Below, in pieces: positions 46,609 through 57,613 of a stretch of DNA of 64,000 bases (position 1 is its first letter; each line of letters starts with the position of its first letter). The position numbers were made by a program, and so were the translations under genes. The notes under the pieces are model-generated. The model searched no databases, was not told where the DNA came from, and worked only from the letters and a program-made list of their open reading frames with translations. Source of the stretch: Verpa conica. Its lineage: Eukaryota; Ascomycota; Pezizomycetes; Pezizales; Morchellaceae. The DNA is taken from positions 558,001 to 622,000 of the forward strand of contig JAUFSD010000019.1 in NCBI GenBank assembly GCA_033030425.1, given 5' to 3'.

Positions 46609-49338
46609 ATGGCTCTCTGGCCATTTAGGAAACGTCGAAAGACGAAAACAGAGGGGAAGAGTTCGATCGTGCAAGATCCCCCTACAGTCGAGCGCAAACT
46701 CTCGCTCGTGCGAAAGGCATCAGCTCGTCAGAACCCTCGCCGTTCTGCTAGTCGTCGCCGAGTTGCTGCTGCTGCCGTCGCTGCCACTAATGCTCGAGAC
46801 TTGTCTTACACGTCTCCCGCCCCCGTGCCGGAATTCCCCTTGCCTTCGAATCGCAATTCTTCACCGACAGATCCCATGGATGCAAACTTCCAGCTGGACC
46901 CTAACTTTCAACCTCAGAAGCGATCTCACGAGGGTGGATTCTCATCGTACTTTGTAGAGATTGACCGTCCCATGACAAGTTCATCAACATCTTCGGCCCG
47001 TCCCCACAAACCAACAAGCATCGTCCGCAAGCTCAGCAAGCGAGGTCGTGAGTCAAAACAATCACAAACCCAACCGCCTCCTTCTGCATACATTCAACAG
47101 TTGGCTCGGTCCGCTTCCAAGCGTGATGGGAAGCGCATGAGGAGCTTTAATAGTTTTGAATACGACCGGCCGATGTCTCAGTCTTCATTACCCACACGTC
47201 AATCTCTTAGTTCTTCCCTTTCCTCTGTTTCTTCTATGCGAGCGTATAGAATTCGTAGTTTTGAATTGTTTACACCTAGACCTCGCCTTCGTTATGACAG
47301 TGGATCCTCATCAGATGGCAAACAAGGACAAGTCCCTAATATGGCGCCCAGTCGATCAAACTCTCGTTCGAACCGCGAATGGCGACAGAAAGATAAGAGT
47401 GAGGATCATGGTCATAGAAGAGCTAGGGTGGATGAATTGGCAGACGACATGGATGCAAAGGAACTTAGGGAAGCTATGGACCGCGACAGAAGGAGAAGGG
47501 ATAGGAAGATGCTTCAAGAGCAGGAAAGAATGCAAAGGAAATTAGAAAGAAAGCAGATGAAGCAGAGGGAGCAGGTGCAGATGGATATGGGTATGGGCAT
47601 TGATATGGAGGTGGATCAAGAGATGGATAGACATTTACAACACAGTTTTGAGCGGGATCAAAGGATGTTCGCGGCACCGTCTGGGAGGCAGATGGGAGAA
47701 AGCTCAAAGGCTGCAGCGACGTATGGGGTTCTCGGCTCGGTGCACAACCCATATCCATTCCCTGAGGTTGATGGTCTTGGCCGCTCAGTATCGATGGGAA
47801 CTAACACCCCACTCTCTTGGCTTAATGACCCATCAGCTGAAGATATCAATAAGGGTGAACGTCTTTCTAGTCCAAGGACTGATATGGTAACGCCAGTGTC
47901 GATGGACTCAGGGGAATATATGTCTGAGGAGCCTACATTTGACACTGCTAAGCAAGTCAATGTTACCTCTCACAGTCGTGCACAGATTTCACCGATACAC
48001 TCACGGAGCAACTCAAAGTCTGACAGGACCCCTAAGGCTCAAGTGGATTCTCCAACAATTGGGAGTGGGTTTGTGCTCGGAAAACCTACCGAATTAGAGG
48101 AAATAGACGAAGACCAAGATCCAAGACGTGGGAAAAAGTCTGCATGGACATCATTCATCAAAAAAGCAACAGCTGCTAGGATTCAAAAGGAACAAGATTC
48201 TCGCGAAATCCATGCTGGTCAATCAACATTGGTATCTGATTCTGAGGAAGAACAGGAAGGACTAGGTAGGGTGGAAGAGCCTGTCAGACAGGATTTCTAT
48301 GATGTAGAACAACTCAGGCATCGTGAGGGACAGACACCTGGGAGGCACATACGAGATGAAGTTGCCTTTGCGATGACTGCTCTGGAGACAGGACATGTCC
48401 GGGGGAAGGATGAGATAGAAGATGAACGACGTGATCAATTCTCACCCACGCCTCCTCTAGCTTCCTACCAGCATTATGGCCGCCCATCCAGCTCGAAGAG
48501 TTCACTTGGGCCTACTGTACACCGTTCTCAAGTTAATCTAAGGAGCAATAACGCGGGTTCCTCTCATTCGCATACCCCGGAATTGCACGAGGATTCCCCT
48601 ACCATCCCAACCCAGATCCCTCGCACATCATCACAGCAATCTTACTTCAGGCCTTCCTCAACACATCGGTATTCCCCAGTGCATCGTTACTCATCTGGTG
48701 CTGCATCACCAGAAAATGGCCCGCGGTCCATCATGTCAACTTCTCTCGCGTCGATTGACTCTGAGGGCTCATGGCTGTCAGGAAGAATGACAAACCCTCG
48801 GCAATCAACGAATCAGATCAGTCCGTTAAGAACTAGCGCTACGTCTCTACGTCGTCGTTACAAGGAATTTGATGATGGGGGCAGCATTGAAGGTGATGAT
48901 TATTTTAGTGGCGTTGAACCCCGGCGGCCGAAGAACCAAAGTGGAGATGAAGAATATGTTTACCAAACGCAAACACGAATGGAACTGAGTGATGTGGATG
49001 ATAGTGAGGACGACGATAATGCCTCGATTGATAGTGAAGCAGAACAAAAGATGTGGAGGGAAGGACTTGGGAAGAAGGTTGTTGTCCAGGAAGTTGCTAC
49101 ACTACCAAGAGTGGAGGCGTTGAAAGGCCTTGGGCGTGAGAGTGGTGAAGGAAGTACAAGAGGAGGGCGCCCTGGGGCAGGGAGGAGGGTGAGTAGCAGA
49201 GCAGATAGTGAGGTGTTTATGACGCCTCTAGAGCACCCATATGCAAGAGGGGTGGAAAATTTGGAGTTTGTGACACCGCTCGAGCACCCGGCAACGAGGA
49301 AGAGCACCGTGGCGGAGATTGTGGGAGTTGGAAGGTAG
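46609..49338 (+). CDS. Large intrinsically disordered protein of unknown function
   Basis: A single uninterrupted exon of 909 codons starting MALWPFRKRRK. The basic N-terminus (about 60 residues rich in Arg, Lys and Ser) could be a nuclear or membrane-contact signal. Most of the rest is Ser/Pro/Arg/Gln-rich and looks disordered. Around residues 285-360 there is a charged, Met/Gln-rich stretch (RDRRRRDRKMLQEQERMQRK and onwards) that should form a coiled coil. Asp/Glu-rich patches occur near residue 790. The C-terminus contains a tandem short repeat: FMTPLEHPYARGVENLEF then VTPLEHPATRK. The lack of stops over 2.7 kb supports it as a real gene. I do not recognise the family. The CT-rich leader upstream fits an expressed gene. 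Confidence 0.85.
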   Translation: MALWPFRKRRKTKTEGKSSIVQDPPTVERKLSLVRKASARQNPRRSASRRRVAAAAVAATNARDLSYTSPAPVPEFPLPSNRNSSPTDPMDANFQLDPNFQPQKRSHEGGFSSYFVEIDRPMTSSSTSSARPHKPTSIVRKLSKRGRESKQSQTQPPPSAYIQQLARSASKRDGKRMRSFNSFEYDRPMSQSSLPTRQSLSSSLSSVSSMRAYRIRSFELFTPRPRLRYDSGSSSDGKQGQVPNMAPSRSNSRSNREWRQKDKSEDHGHRRARVDELADDMDAKELREAMDRDRRRRDRKMLQEQERMQRKLERKQMKQREQVQMDMGMGIDMEVDQEMDRHLQHSFERDQRMFAAPSGRQMGESSKAAATYGVLGSVHNPYPFPEVDGLGRSVSMGTNTPLSWLNDPSAEDINKGERLSSPRTDMVTPVSMDSGEYMSEEPTFDTAKQVNVTSHSRAQISPIHSRSNSKSDRTPKAQVDSPTIGSGFVLGKPTELEEIDEDQDPRRGKKSAWTSFIKKATAARIQKEQDSREIHAGQSTLVSDSEEEQEGLGRVEEPVRQDFYDVEQLRHREGQTPGRHIRDEVAFAMTALETGHVRGKDEIEDERRDQFSPTPPLASYQHYGRPSSSKSSLGPTVHRSQVNLRSNNAGSSHSHTPELHEDSPTIPTQIPRTSSQQSYFRPSSTHRYSPVHRYSSGAASPENGPRSIMSTSLASIDSEGSWLSGRMTNPRQSTNQISPLRTSATSLRRRYKEFDDGGSIEGDDYFSGVEPRRPKNQSGDEEYVYQTQTRMELSDVDDSEDDDNASIDSEAEQKMWREGLGKKVVVQEVATLPRVEALKGLGRESGEGSTRGGRPGAGRRVSSRADSEVFMTPLEHPYARGVENLEFVTPLEHPATRKSTVAEIVGVGR

Positions 49339-51698
49339 CTTGTGAGATGTTTGACCTCTATAGAGCATCTGTCCATTCATTAATTTCTTTTGTCCTAAGC
49401 CTAGTTTGTCAAAGTCTGCCTACGCAACCCCATAATTTTCTTTTGTGGTAGATTATATATTTTCTTTTGTTACTCCTGTTAGGGTGGACATCTCTTCGAG
49501 ATTGCTTTTTTAAGTCAAGGTTGGCTATTCGATTTCTTTTGTTCAGTGTATGATTTCTTATGTCTAGGCGTGTCTGATAAACCGTAGTTGGTGATCGGTT
49601 GGGGAATGGGTCAAATGGTTGGGTTGGTATCGGGTTTTTCTTTGATACTTTTACAATAGGGTCTTTCTTTTTTTCCTTTGGTTCTTCCGGTTAGCATTAC
49701 TAAAGAGGGGCTATGGAGCATTCTTACGAGGTTAGGGCCTTATTCTTTACTCTACTATTATTATTATCTTGCTTCGTTGGTATGTAGGGTATTGCTATAA
49801 CTTAGGAAGACTTATTCTTATTCTCTATTTTTTTTTATCTGTTAGATATTAGTTTATTTTCTTTACTTCTGGGTTTCAATCCCATCTCTAATTAAAATTT
49901 ATCTATTCTAGGGTGGGTTTTTTTCTTTTTTCTTTTTCCTTTTCTTTCAACTGTTTATGTGCTTTGGTTGGGTTTTTTGTTTGCGCTGAATTTTACATAG
50001 GGGAGAGGCAATGGTGGATTGGGCTCTGGAGTAGTGTCTTCTGTTTTTAGGCGTAAATCGCGGTTACACTTGTGACTTTGATATTCCGTACACGCCTGGC
50101 ACACCGTAAGAACCATAGTCACAACGCATTACTCGGATGTGTCTATGCTCTTGTATTAGCTCGAAAGATGATTCTATGGCCTCGGCAAAAACTGGTCAAA
50201 CTTCGTTTTTACAACCATTACCAACCGACTCCCCCCATTATACACATAGGACTAGCAGTCAAAGCACGATAACAAATTATAGGTCTTCATTAAATTTCCT
50301 TTTAATTCAGCTAGTCTAATTTTTAGTTCCGTCCCCCTTTGCCCCTACATTAAAAGGGTACAGAAGTAAATACATCTGATATTATACATCTCGGCCACAA
50401 TACATAACCCTCCCCTTCCTTTCCCCAGTATAGATTCGGAATAATTCTAAACTATTTACTATATCTTCTACAGAGGGTTTAAGACTAATTTTTGACTTGT
50501 AATCTTTCAAGGTTAGGGCAATTCCTTGCCCGGTCCTGGAGATAGTGTGCGTGGTTTAGGTTCATCTATTACACTAAGGCAGCTCACTACTAGCTAAAAA
50601 AAAAGTTTATAGTCTGGGTTCACCTAGGTAGCGTTGCAACCACTACACCACACCAATCACCAGCCCCTTATTATATCAACACAACTCAATATACCCAACC
50701 TTTAATTCATTAATTAGTGAGTAGAGAGGAGGAGGAAGTGGAATATTGAATAAGCCTTGATTGAAGTTGATAGTTTGTGTTATTGGCAGAGTGTAGGCTA
50801 ATACCGGCACTTTGGTGGTTGCTACCTAGGTAAACCCAGACTATAAACTTTTTTTTTTTAGCAAGTATATTCACAAAAAGATAGATTACCAACTACTAAT
50901 TATAAGAAGGCTCAGAGATGAGCTCAAAGCCTAATAAATCAGACAATCAACGGCGGTTAAGGGTATAAGGTTGATAATAAGTAGTGATAAATGATTTCCA
51001 ATTAGACAAGTTTATTCTACATATAATTTAAAATTTGTGTATATCCCCTGCCGGCTTAGCGTGGTAATAGAAATACGGACACTAGCTATTGCGCTAATAA
51101 GACAACTTATTAGCACAGACCCCCGGCTACCTCTAGGGCCAGGGTTATAATAAGATCCTGGTATCAATATCGAGTGGTATCGCATGCCTGGGTCTCCCGC
51201 AAGGTTTATCACACAATTCATTCCCAGCAGTACATATAATTATCGAGAATCACTCATATGCGTGCTTGAAATAAACATATAATTTTAAAGAAAGAGAAGG
51301 ATCATTGGCGCTTCATAATATCGTAAATACATAGTAGCTCATTACCATTCGTTCCAAAATTGCTTTGATCAACCCCACCATTCCCCGCTACTCAAGAATT
51401 AATATAAAGACTAATAACTCGCTGCGGTATCCAAAATCCCAATTTACACAGCGTATATCCCTCAAAAACTCCTACCCGAAAAATTAAGGAAGAAAAAAGA
51501 AAAACCTCTAACTAGATAAGAGGTTAGAGCGCAATATAAACAAAAGAGAAGAATCCGAGGTATAAAAGCGATGAGAAATACACGCGGAAAAAGCGCCAAA
51601 AATCCTAGGAAATAAGTCGCATAATATGCATAGGCTGTAAACGTATAAATAGGCTACCAACATAAAAAAGGGACCGGGTGGGGAGAAGTGGTAAAGCA
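49339..51698. other. AT-rich intergenic region with an inverted repeat
   Basis: The first 700 bp are T-rich, as expected downstream of the 909-codon gene. A 270-bp inverted-repeat element is at 50593-50862. The short frames at 50072-51221 and 51508-51702 show no features; the last overlaps the end of the next gene antisense-frame and is chance. Confidence 0.5.
50593..50862. repeat. MITE-like inverted repeat, about 48-bp arms
   Basis: The left arm GCTAAAAAAAAAGTTTATAG continues through TCTGGGTTCACCTAGGTAGC to CAACCAC. The right arm (ending TTTTAGC at 50862) is its complement with few mismatches. The spacer is about 170 bp. The flanks are TA and AA, so a TA duplication is possible but not exact. 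No coding capacity. Confidence 0.65.
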
Positions 51699-53350
51699 TC
51701 ATGCATCTTCATCGGAATCGCTCTGTCTCCTAACCCTCGTCTTCCCCTGCCATGCATGCATCCCCTCAGCCTTCTCCGGCTTCTCTATGCCGTTTTCTCC
51801 ATAAAAGCTAATTCTCTCTAATTCATCATCACGTGCTGAGATGACTAGAAGTGCAATCTAAGAAAAATTAATCCTTAGCCCTGGCCCTTATAGAATTAGA
51901 TAAAAGTGACTTACCCCGACAGCATTCCAAAAGTCTAACGTCACGTCCGAGAAATCAACAACAAGCAGTGTTCGAGTAGGTGCATCTTTATTGCGGGCGT
52001 CGAGAGTGATAAGCGCAACTACGCAGCCGGCAACAGCGAGACCATAGACGGTAGAAGGGCTTTCGGGGTCGTGGGGACAACCGGAAGCAAGGAGACGGGA
52101 TTCTTCAGCTTGGAACTCTACGGCAAGGTCACGGAGTTTCTGAGGTTATTAGTTTTTTTCTACAAAAGGGTTGAATTTTCTAGGGAGGGGGTACCTTGTC
52201 CATTCGCTGCTCACAGTGTTCGGCACCTTTCTCCTGGGACGAGGATATAGCAATTAGAGGTTGAATGTGCTTTCCGCCTTTATAAGTTAATAAAAACTTC
52301 TATCTGAAGTGGATACACAACCATACCTAGCTTAGCATCATCTATAGACCATTGGATGTACTTCCTCAAGTTCATCAAAATCCTACTTTCTACATCCTGA
52401 TGTGTTTCCAACTTCCCTCTTACCCCAGCACCCAAGTTCACAAGTGCTTGAAAAGCTGCAGTAGCATTAAAAGTCCCATCTAATGTAATGGCCTCAATAT
52501 AGGCCTGCTCCTCCGCTACCGTGAAAAGATTATCCGGCATAGTCGCAAAATCAACCTGCCAATGCGCGGGCATAATCGGCTCCAGCCCACGCTTCCGAAT
52601 ATGTTGAAACAATGCTGCTTCGTGCCAACTGAACCCGTCATGCATGAGCTCGTTGAATTCTTCTGTATCCTGCTCGGTTGTGATGGATGCTACAGAGGCT
52701 TCACGGAACGACCGTTCTGGTTCCGGAGGAGGAAGAGAAAGACGGGATCGGCCCTTTGATTTGGGAGCGACATTGCCGACGGGGAGAATTGACAAGGCTG
52801 ATATTGGAACTGTGATTGATTCTGTGATGGAGGTTCCGGGTGTTTGTAGCTGCTTTTCGGTTTCACCCAATGCCTCCGCTTTTAGGGGACTATCCCTGGT
52901 TCCGGTGGGCCCATCACTCACACGGCGGGACCGGACTAATGGGGAACGAAGGATCGATATGTGCTGTGAGCTAGGTGTGGACTGGCGGGATAAACTTGGA
53001 CGGGGTCTTTTCCTGAGTGGGGATGTCGTGGTTTCTGATATACCTGAGGACGATCGAGGGCGCTTCGATGAGGTAGTAGGCCTTTCGACGGGTTTAATTA
53101 AAGCGGGGTTGACTTCATTAGCTCCGTTGTACTTTGGTCCGGTTTGGTTTATCTCATTTCCTCCGTTTGATACTGTAGGCTTTAATCCAGAGGGTTTGGT
53201 CTCGGGGCTTGGAGTTCCTTCTGTTTTTATCTTGGCTTCCGTTTCAAGTTTTGCGTCGTAGTTTGAACCAGCAGTTACTTCGATAGCTCGTACCTCCAGT
53301 CCAGCTGCAGGCTCCGCAGCTGGTTTTCGGGAAAACATTGCAGCCCACAT
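51699..53350 (-). CDS. Conserved fungal protein of unknown function, disordered N-terminus
   Basis: Four exons: 53350-52327, 52277-52195, 52139-51915 and 51857-51699, giving 496 residues if it starts at the ATG at 53350 (a second ATG at 53338 gives MFSRKPAAEPA). The first 240 residues are Ser/Pro/Arg-rich with basic KRPR clusters, suggesting a nuclear protein. The C-terminal half is helical and well structured: DGFSWHEAALFQHI, PDNLFTVAEEQAYI, LRKYIQWSIDDA, VYGLAVAGCVVALITLDA and VVDFSDVTLDFWNAVGIALLV. I associate this helical module with proteins found widely in filamentous ascomycetes, but I cannot name a function. Splicing extends the protein about 110 residues beyond the first open frame. 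The gene is divergent from ALG3. Confidence 0.85.
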
Positions 53351-54210
53351 TGCGGGAATGATGATAAAACCGTAAATTCTGGTTTGCTTGTGGAAGGGGG
53401 GGGGGACGCGCTGATGGAAGCGGAAGTGTGCAGGAACTGGCGGCTGTAGTGGGAGGGGTGATGCTTGGTTGTTGTTACGCGTTGGGTTTGTCACGATGCA
53501 GTGCGCGTAGGCAGGGGGGGATGAATGGCAGTTCGAGGGCTAGGTTCTTGAGCTAGGTTTTGGGATGAAATTCACGATGCGGAGGGTTCAAGGTTGATGA
53601 TGAGGCTCCTCCAGAGCATGGAAGAGGGAGGGAGGGGAAGGAAACAAAGCAATTTAAGTCGACGTAGCCGCTGTGCACAGGCGCTGGCCTCGTTGGCTGT
53701 CGCTGGCTGCAGCAGCTGCAGAACAAGAGAGAGATCTGTACTCAGAAACAACTATCCCACCAACCCGATTTGTGATCGACAATGATGATGATGGTGATGG
53801 TTGTTGTGTGGAAAGTCACTTTAGGGGGATGATTAGTAAAGGATGGATGATCCCTTTGGTCCCACTCGAGCCTCATCTCAGCGAAAGAGCTGGTATAATA
53901 TTTCCTCTTCTCTTTCGATGGCCAATCTCTTTCCCCTTGCAGCAGCAGTCAGTGGAGTAGATCAATCCGATCTGTCGACGTGGCTGGCCGCCCTATTCTC
54001 TCATGTTCATTCGGGCCAGAAGCCCTGCCAAGATGCCAACTCGATGGACCCCAGGATAGGACCCTGGTTAGCCCTACGTGGGACCGATTGATCCCAATCA
54101 CACGGAAGGGGCCTCTTGGCAGGTTAGATCCAACGTCTCCAAGTGAGATAGATAGATAGATAGATAGCAAGAGGGCGAGAGGGTGGAAAGCTCACTTGCA
54201 GTTACCAACA
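53351..54210. promoter_or_regulatory. Divergent promoter region with GATA microsatellite
   Basis: About 860 bp between divergent starts. (GATA)n, about six units, lies at 54144-54168, roughly 45 bp before the ALG3 start. No other element is assigned. Confidence 0.5.
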
Positions 54211-55701
54211 ATGGACATCATTACATCTGCCTATTCGTTTGCATTCTCCTCAAAATCTCGATTCTCTAAATGGCTCCTTGCACCACTCCTACTCGTCGAG
54301 ACGCTCCTCTGTGTCGTTATAATCATGAAAGTTCCGTGTAAGAAGACTATGCAATCTGTCCTCCGGTCGCAGCGCTGACAATGTCCCAACTAGATACTGA
54401 AATCGACTGGAAGGCCTACATGGAACAAGTCGCGCAATACCAGGCCGGCGAACGCGACTACAGACTCATTAAAGGAGGCACTGGACCACTCGTTTACCCA
54501 GCTGGCCACGTTTACATCTACTCGTTCCTATATGATCTCACCAACCAAGGGAAAGACATCTTGACTGGACAATATGTGTTTATGGGGCTATACCTAGCGA
54601 CGCTTTCGATCGTCTTTCTGGTGTACCGTGAAGCTAGAGTAATAATTTGAAACCCTATACTACATCATGTAATGATAACCAACTCGGTCTGTAGGCTCCG
54701 GTATACATCCTTCCACTCCTCCTCCTCTCGAAGCGCCTCCATAGCATATACCTCCTCCGCCTCTTCAATGACCCATTCTCGATCTTCTTCCTCTTCGTTG
54801 CCATCTACTGTTTGCAGAAACGACAATGGACTCTCGGGTCAGCAGCCTACTCACTTAGTGTGGGAGTGAAGATGAATACACTTCTGGCACTCCCAGCTAT
54901 TGCGATGATGTATCTGCAGGCTTGTGGGAGGGATAGAGCAATAAAACAGGGTGTAATCATGGCACAGGTCCAGTTCCTTCTCGGAACACCGTTCCTAGGC
55001 GAGGCACCAAAGAGTTACTTTAGCCGTGCTTTTGAGTTTACTCGACAATTCATGTTCAAATGGACGGTAAACTGGAGGTTCATTGGCGAGGAAATCTTCC
55101 TCTCAAAGAAGTTCTCATTAGGGCTATTAACACTGCATACAGCACTATTATTGGCATTTGTAATTACCCGATGGAAAAAGTGCAGCACCCCCCCCCTAGT
55201 TTCGTAAAATCATAATTTGCTGTTTGTAATCAATGCTAATACTACTCCCAAAGACCCTCCCAACGTACTCTAGCATCCTTCATCTCTCTAATCTTCACCC
55301 CAGCTACCGGCCTTGAAGATCACCAAATAGCCCAACGTGTGACCCCCCGCTATGTCCTCACCTCCGTCCTCACGGCCAACGCAATTGGTATGCTCTGTGC
55401 ACGATCTCTCCATTACCAGTTCTACTCCTGGCTCGCATGGGGGGCACCTTATATCCTCTGGCGGAGCGGATTAGGCCCTCTCTGGGTGGCGGGGTTGTGG
55501 GCAGCACAGGAATGGGCGTGGAATGTGTATCCGAGTACAGATGAGAGTTCGAGAGTCGTGGTTGCAGTACTTGCGTTGAAGGTGGTAGGGGCTTGGTGGG
55601 GGAGTAGGAGAGAAGTTGAGGGAGAGATGGTTGAGTTTGAGGAGGAGAGCGAGAGTGAGAGTGGTAGTGAGGATGAGGCTGTGGTCAAGAAGAGGATGTA
55701 G
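54211..55701 (+). CDS. ALG3: Dol-P-Man:Man5GlcNAc2-PP-dolichol alpha-1,3-mannosyltransferase
   Basis: Four exons: 54211-54337, 54394-54638, 54695-55179 and 55254-55701, giving 434 residues, the usual Alg3 length. The enzyme adds the sixth mannose to the lipid-linked N-glycan precursor on the lumenal side of the ER. Typical segments are [81 protein letters not shown] and [21 protein letters not shown]. Multiple hydrophobic helices are present throughout. The acidic tail after about residue 410 ([14 protein letters not shown]) is variable. The intron 1 junction falls inside the Pro-Tyr of VPYTEID. It is tail-to-tail with the eIF1A-like gene, with 100 bp between stops. Confidence 0.96.
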
Positions 55702-55801
55702 ATCTAGCTGGAATGTAGAAAAATAAACTGGTCTTGTTTTTGGATATCATAGGACAGCTGCATAAAGTGTTACTTTTTTGCGTCTTTGGTACCCGCGTTA
55801 C

Positions 55802-56298
55802 TCAATCTTCATCGTCTGAGCCTGGTGGCATCTTGCCCACGGTTGATTCCTCTTCACTTTCATCGTCGCTATCCTCTAACTCCTCCTCTTTTGGAAACTG
55901 CTTCGGCCTTTACTACTCATTAGCCTATATCCTAAATTTCAAGATTTGATCTCAGGTTAGAGATATAAAACATACCAGTAACTCTCCTTCCTCCACTCTC
56001 TCTCATCCCTAACAATATTAACAATCTCCCCACCCAACTTATTCTCTCGCCCCCCAAAAGCATTCGTATCGACAACTACATAGCCCCCACGTTTCAGCCA
56101 AACCTTCCCACGGAACATGGTGGGTAGTTCAACGAGAATCTCCGATTTTGTATCTGTGGGCATAATCACACGATAGATGTTGTTGCCGGCGGAGGTGGCT
56201 ATGCGACAGATAATGTGTGTGGGAGGGAGTATGGTGGGAGGAATAGTAGTTAAAGTGTCGATTGCTGAGAGCGCACGGCGGGAGGTAGCACGAGGCAT
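55802..56298 (-). CDS. EIF1AD: eIF1A-like S1 (IF1-type) protein
   Basis: Two exons, 56298-55976 and 55907-55802, giving 142 residues. The S1/OB core includes NNIYRVIMPTDTKSEILVELPTMFRGKVWLKRGGYVVVD, read here in segments. GEIVNIVRDEREWRKESYWP follows, then an acidic Asp/Glu tail ending PPGSDDED. This matches the eIF1A-domain-containing EIF1AD family rather than eIF1A itself: the RNA-binding core is preserved but the N-terminal basic tail of eIF1A is absent. In animals the protein is nuclear; its role in fungi is not settled. Splicing out 55975-55908 is needed to reach the acidic tail. Confidence 0.9.
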
Positions 56299-57085
56299 TG
56301 CGGATGATAATTTTGGAGTTGAAAGGGATAATAGGACGAGATCTTGGGGTTAAAGGGTTTTTTCCCCAATGTGTGGGTTGCCAAGATCTTAACGACAGCC
56401 CTACAGCGGGTGTTGCCGTCGACACCACCAACGATTCTGGAGAAACCTTTCATATATGTATCTACATGTATTTTCTAGTGCGAAAATACCGTTGAATTCT
56501 ATATGAATAAGTGTATAGTAGTCTATTAACTCTACGGCTCTAGTCATTGATACGGCCGCAGTAAACGCAGAAATACTGCATCTAGCAGGTATTGTACATA
56601 GGGTGCACCAAAGTGATTCAACAGCGCCAGTTTCTCAACCATAACAGATATCCAAGGTGGAGGAAGTTTTTTTTAGGTCAATTTGGGCATGTAAATTATT
56701 ATTCCAATATCAGAAGTCATAGTTCTCCCCTCATTATGGTTTGGTATTATAATTGGTAGCTAAATATTGCTCCTTCAGGCATAATTTTTGGGGTATAGGC
56801 ATTTTTCTATAAGGTGAATTTATGAATCTCATTCTATTAATTAATAGATCAGCTATATCATTGAAATTTGCATTCTTTTTAGGTGTTGTGTTGTGGGAAA
56901 AAACATTTTAAGCGGGTTTTGGGTGTTGCTCCCTAGAGTGTTGAATCACTTTCCTGCACCCATGTACATACATGTATTTCCTCACAATATCACGCTGTAT
57001 TCTTCTACCCCAGTTAGCCACAAAGTCTATAGTGTTACTATCAACTATAGCAGGAATCTCGCATAACCATTATCTCGGTCATCGA
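56299..57085. other. Intergenic region
   Basis: About 800 bp of AT-rich DNA upstream of the eIF1A-like gene. No gene, repeat or site was recognised. Confidence 0.45.
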
Positions 57086-57613
57086 TTAGTTGAGATATGT
57101 CGGATAGCACACCACAACCTCAATGGCCCACATAAGACGTCCAAGTTCAGTGTTACCAACCCGCCCATCTGTTATTGACACCACAGGCGTACTTGTATCA
57201 TACCAAGCATCTCTTAGTTCCTCATATCGGCGACTAGAAGCTATTATCCTTTTATAGCGAGCATCACGCTCTAACATTCGCCCAACACATACATCGCGCC
57301 CGTTGAAAGATGCCAAGGTCTTGATCTATTGCAGCAGGAGATATCAGCGGGTACCGTAGGATTAAAACTTAGTACGATTGAATTGGTTATAATGAATTTA
57401 ATTTAATAGAAAGAGCCTGTGAGTTAAGGGACATGTGAATGTGACTTGATAGCTCACCTCCTTAGTTAGGATCTCCAATTCCCAGGCCATCGATTTAAAT
57501 CTCTCCAAAGGGCAAGATACGTATGGAAGAGCACGATACATTTCAAACAGCTCTGGAATAGTATAAAGATAGCGGGAGGTATCCTCAAGTCGGGTCATAA
57601 TAGGTTTAGTCAT
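57086..57613 (-). CDS. Possible small two-exon gene, hypothetical
   Basis: Exons 57613-57458 and 57325-57086 join in frame through a 132-bp intron with GTGAGC donor and CAATAG acceptor, giving 131 residues. The protein begins MTKPIMTRLEDTSRYLY and is rich in charged, helix-forming residues (ELFEMYRALP, MLERDARYKRIIASSRRYEEL). Its composition is not like random translated AT-rich DNA, and both halves have similar character. I do not recognise a family. It could be a real orphan gene or a piece of a decayed element; the neighbouring DNA is AT-rich and gene-poor. Confidence 0.4.
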
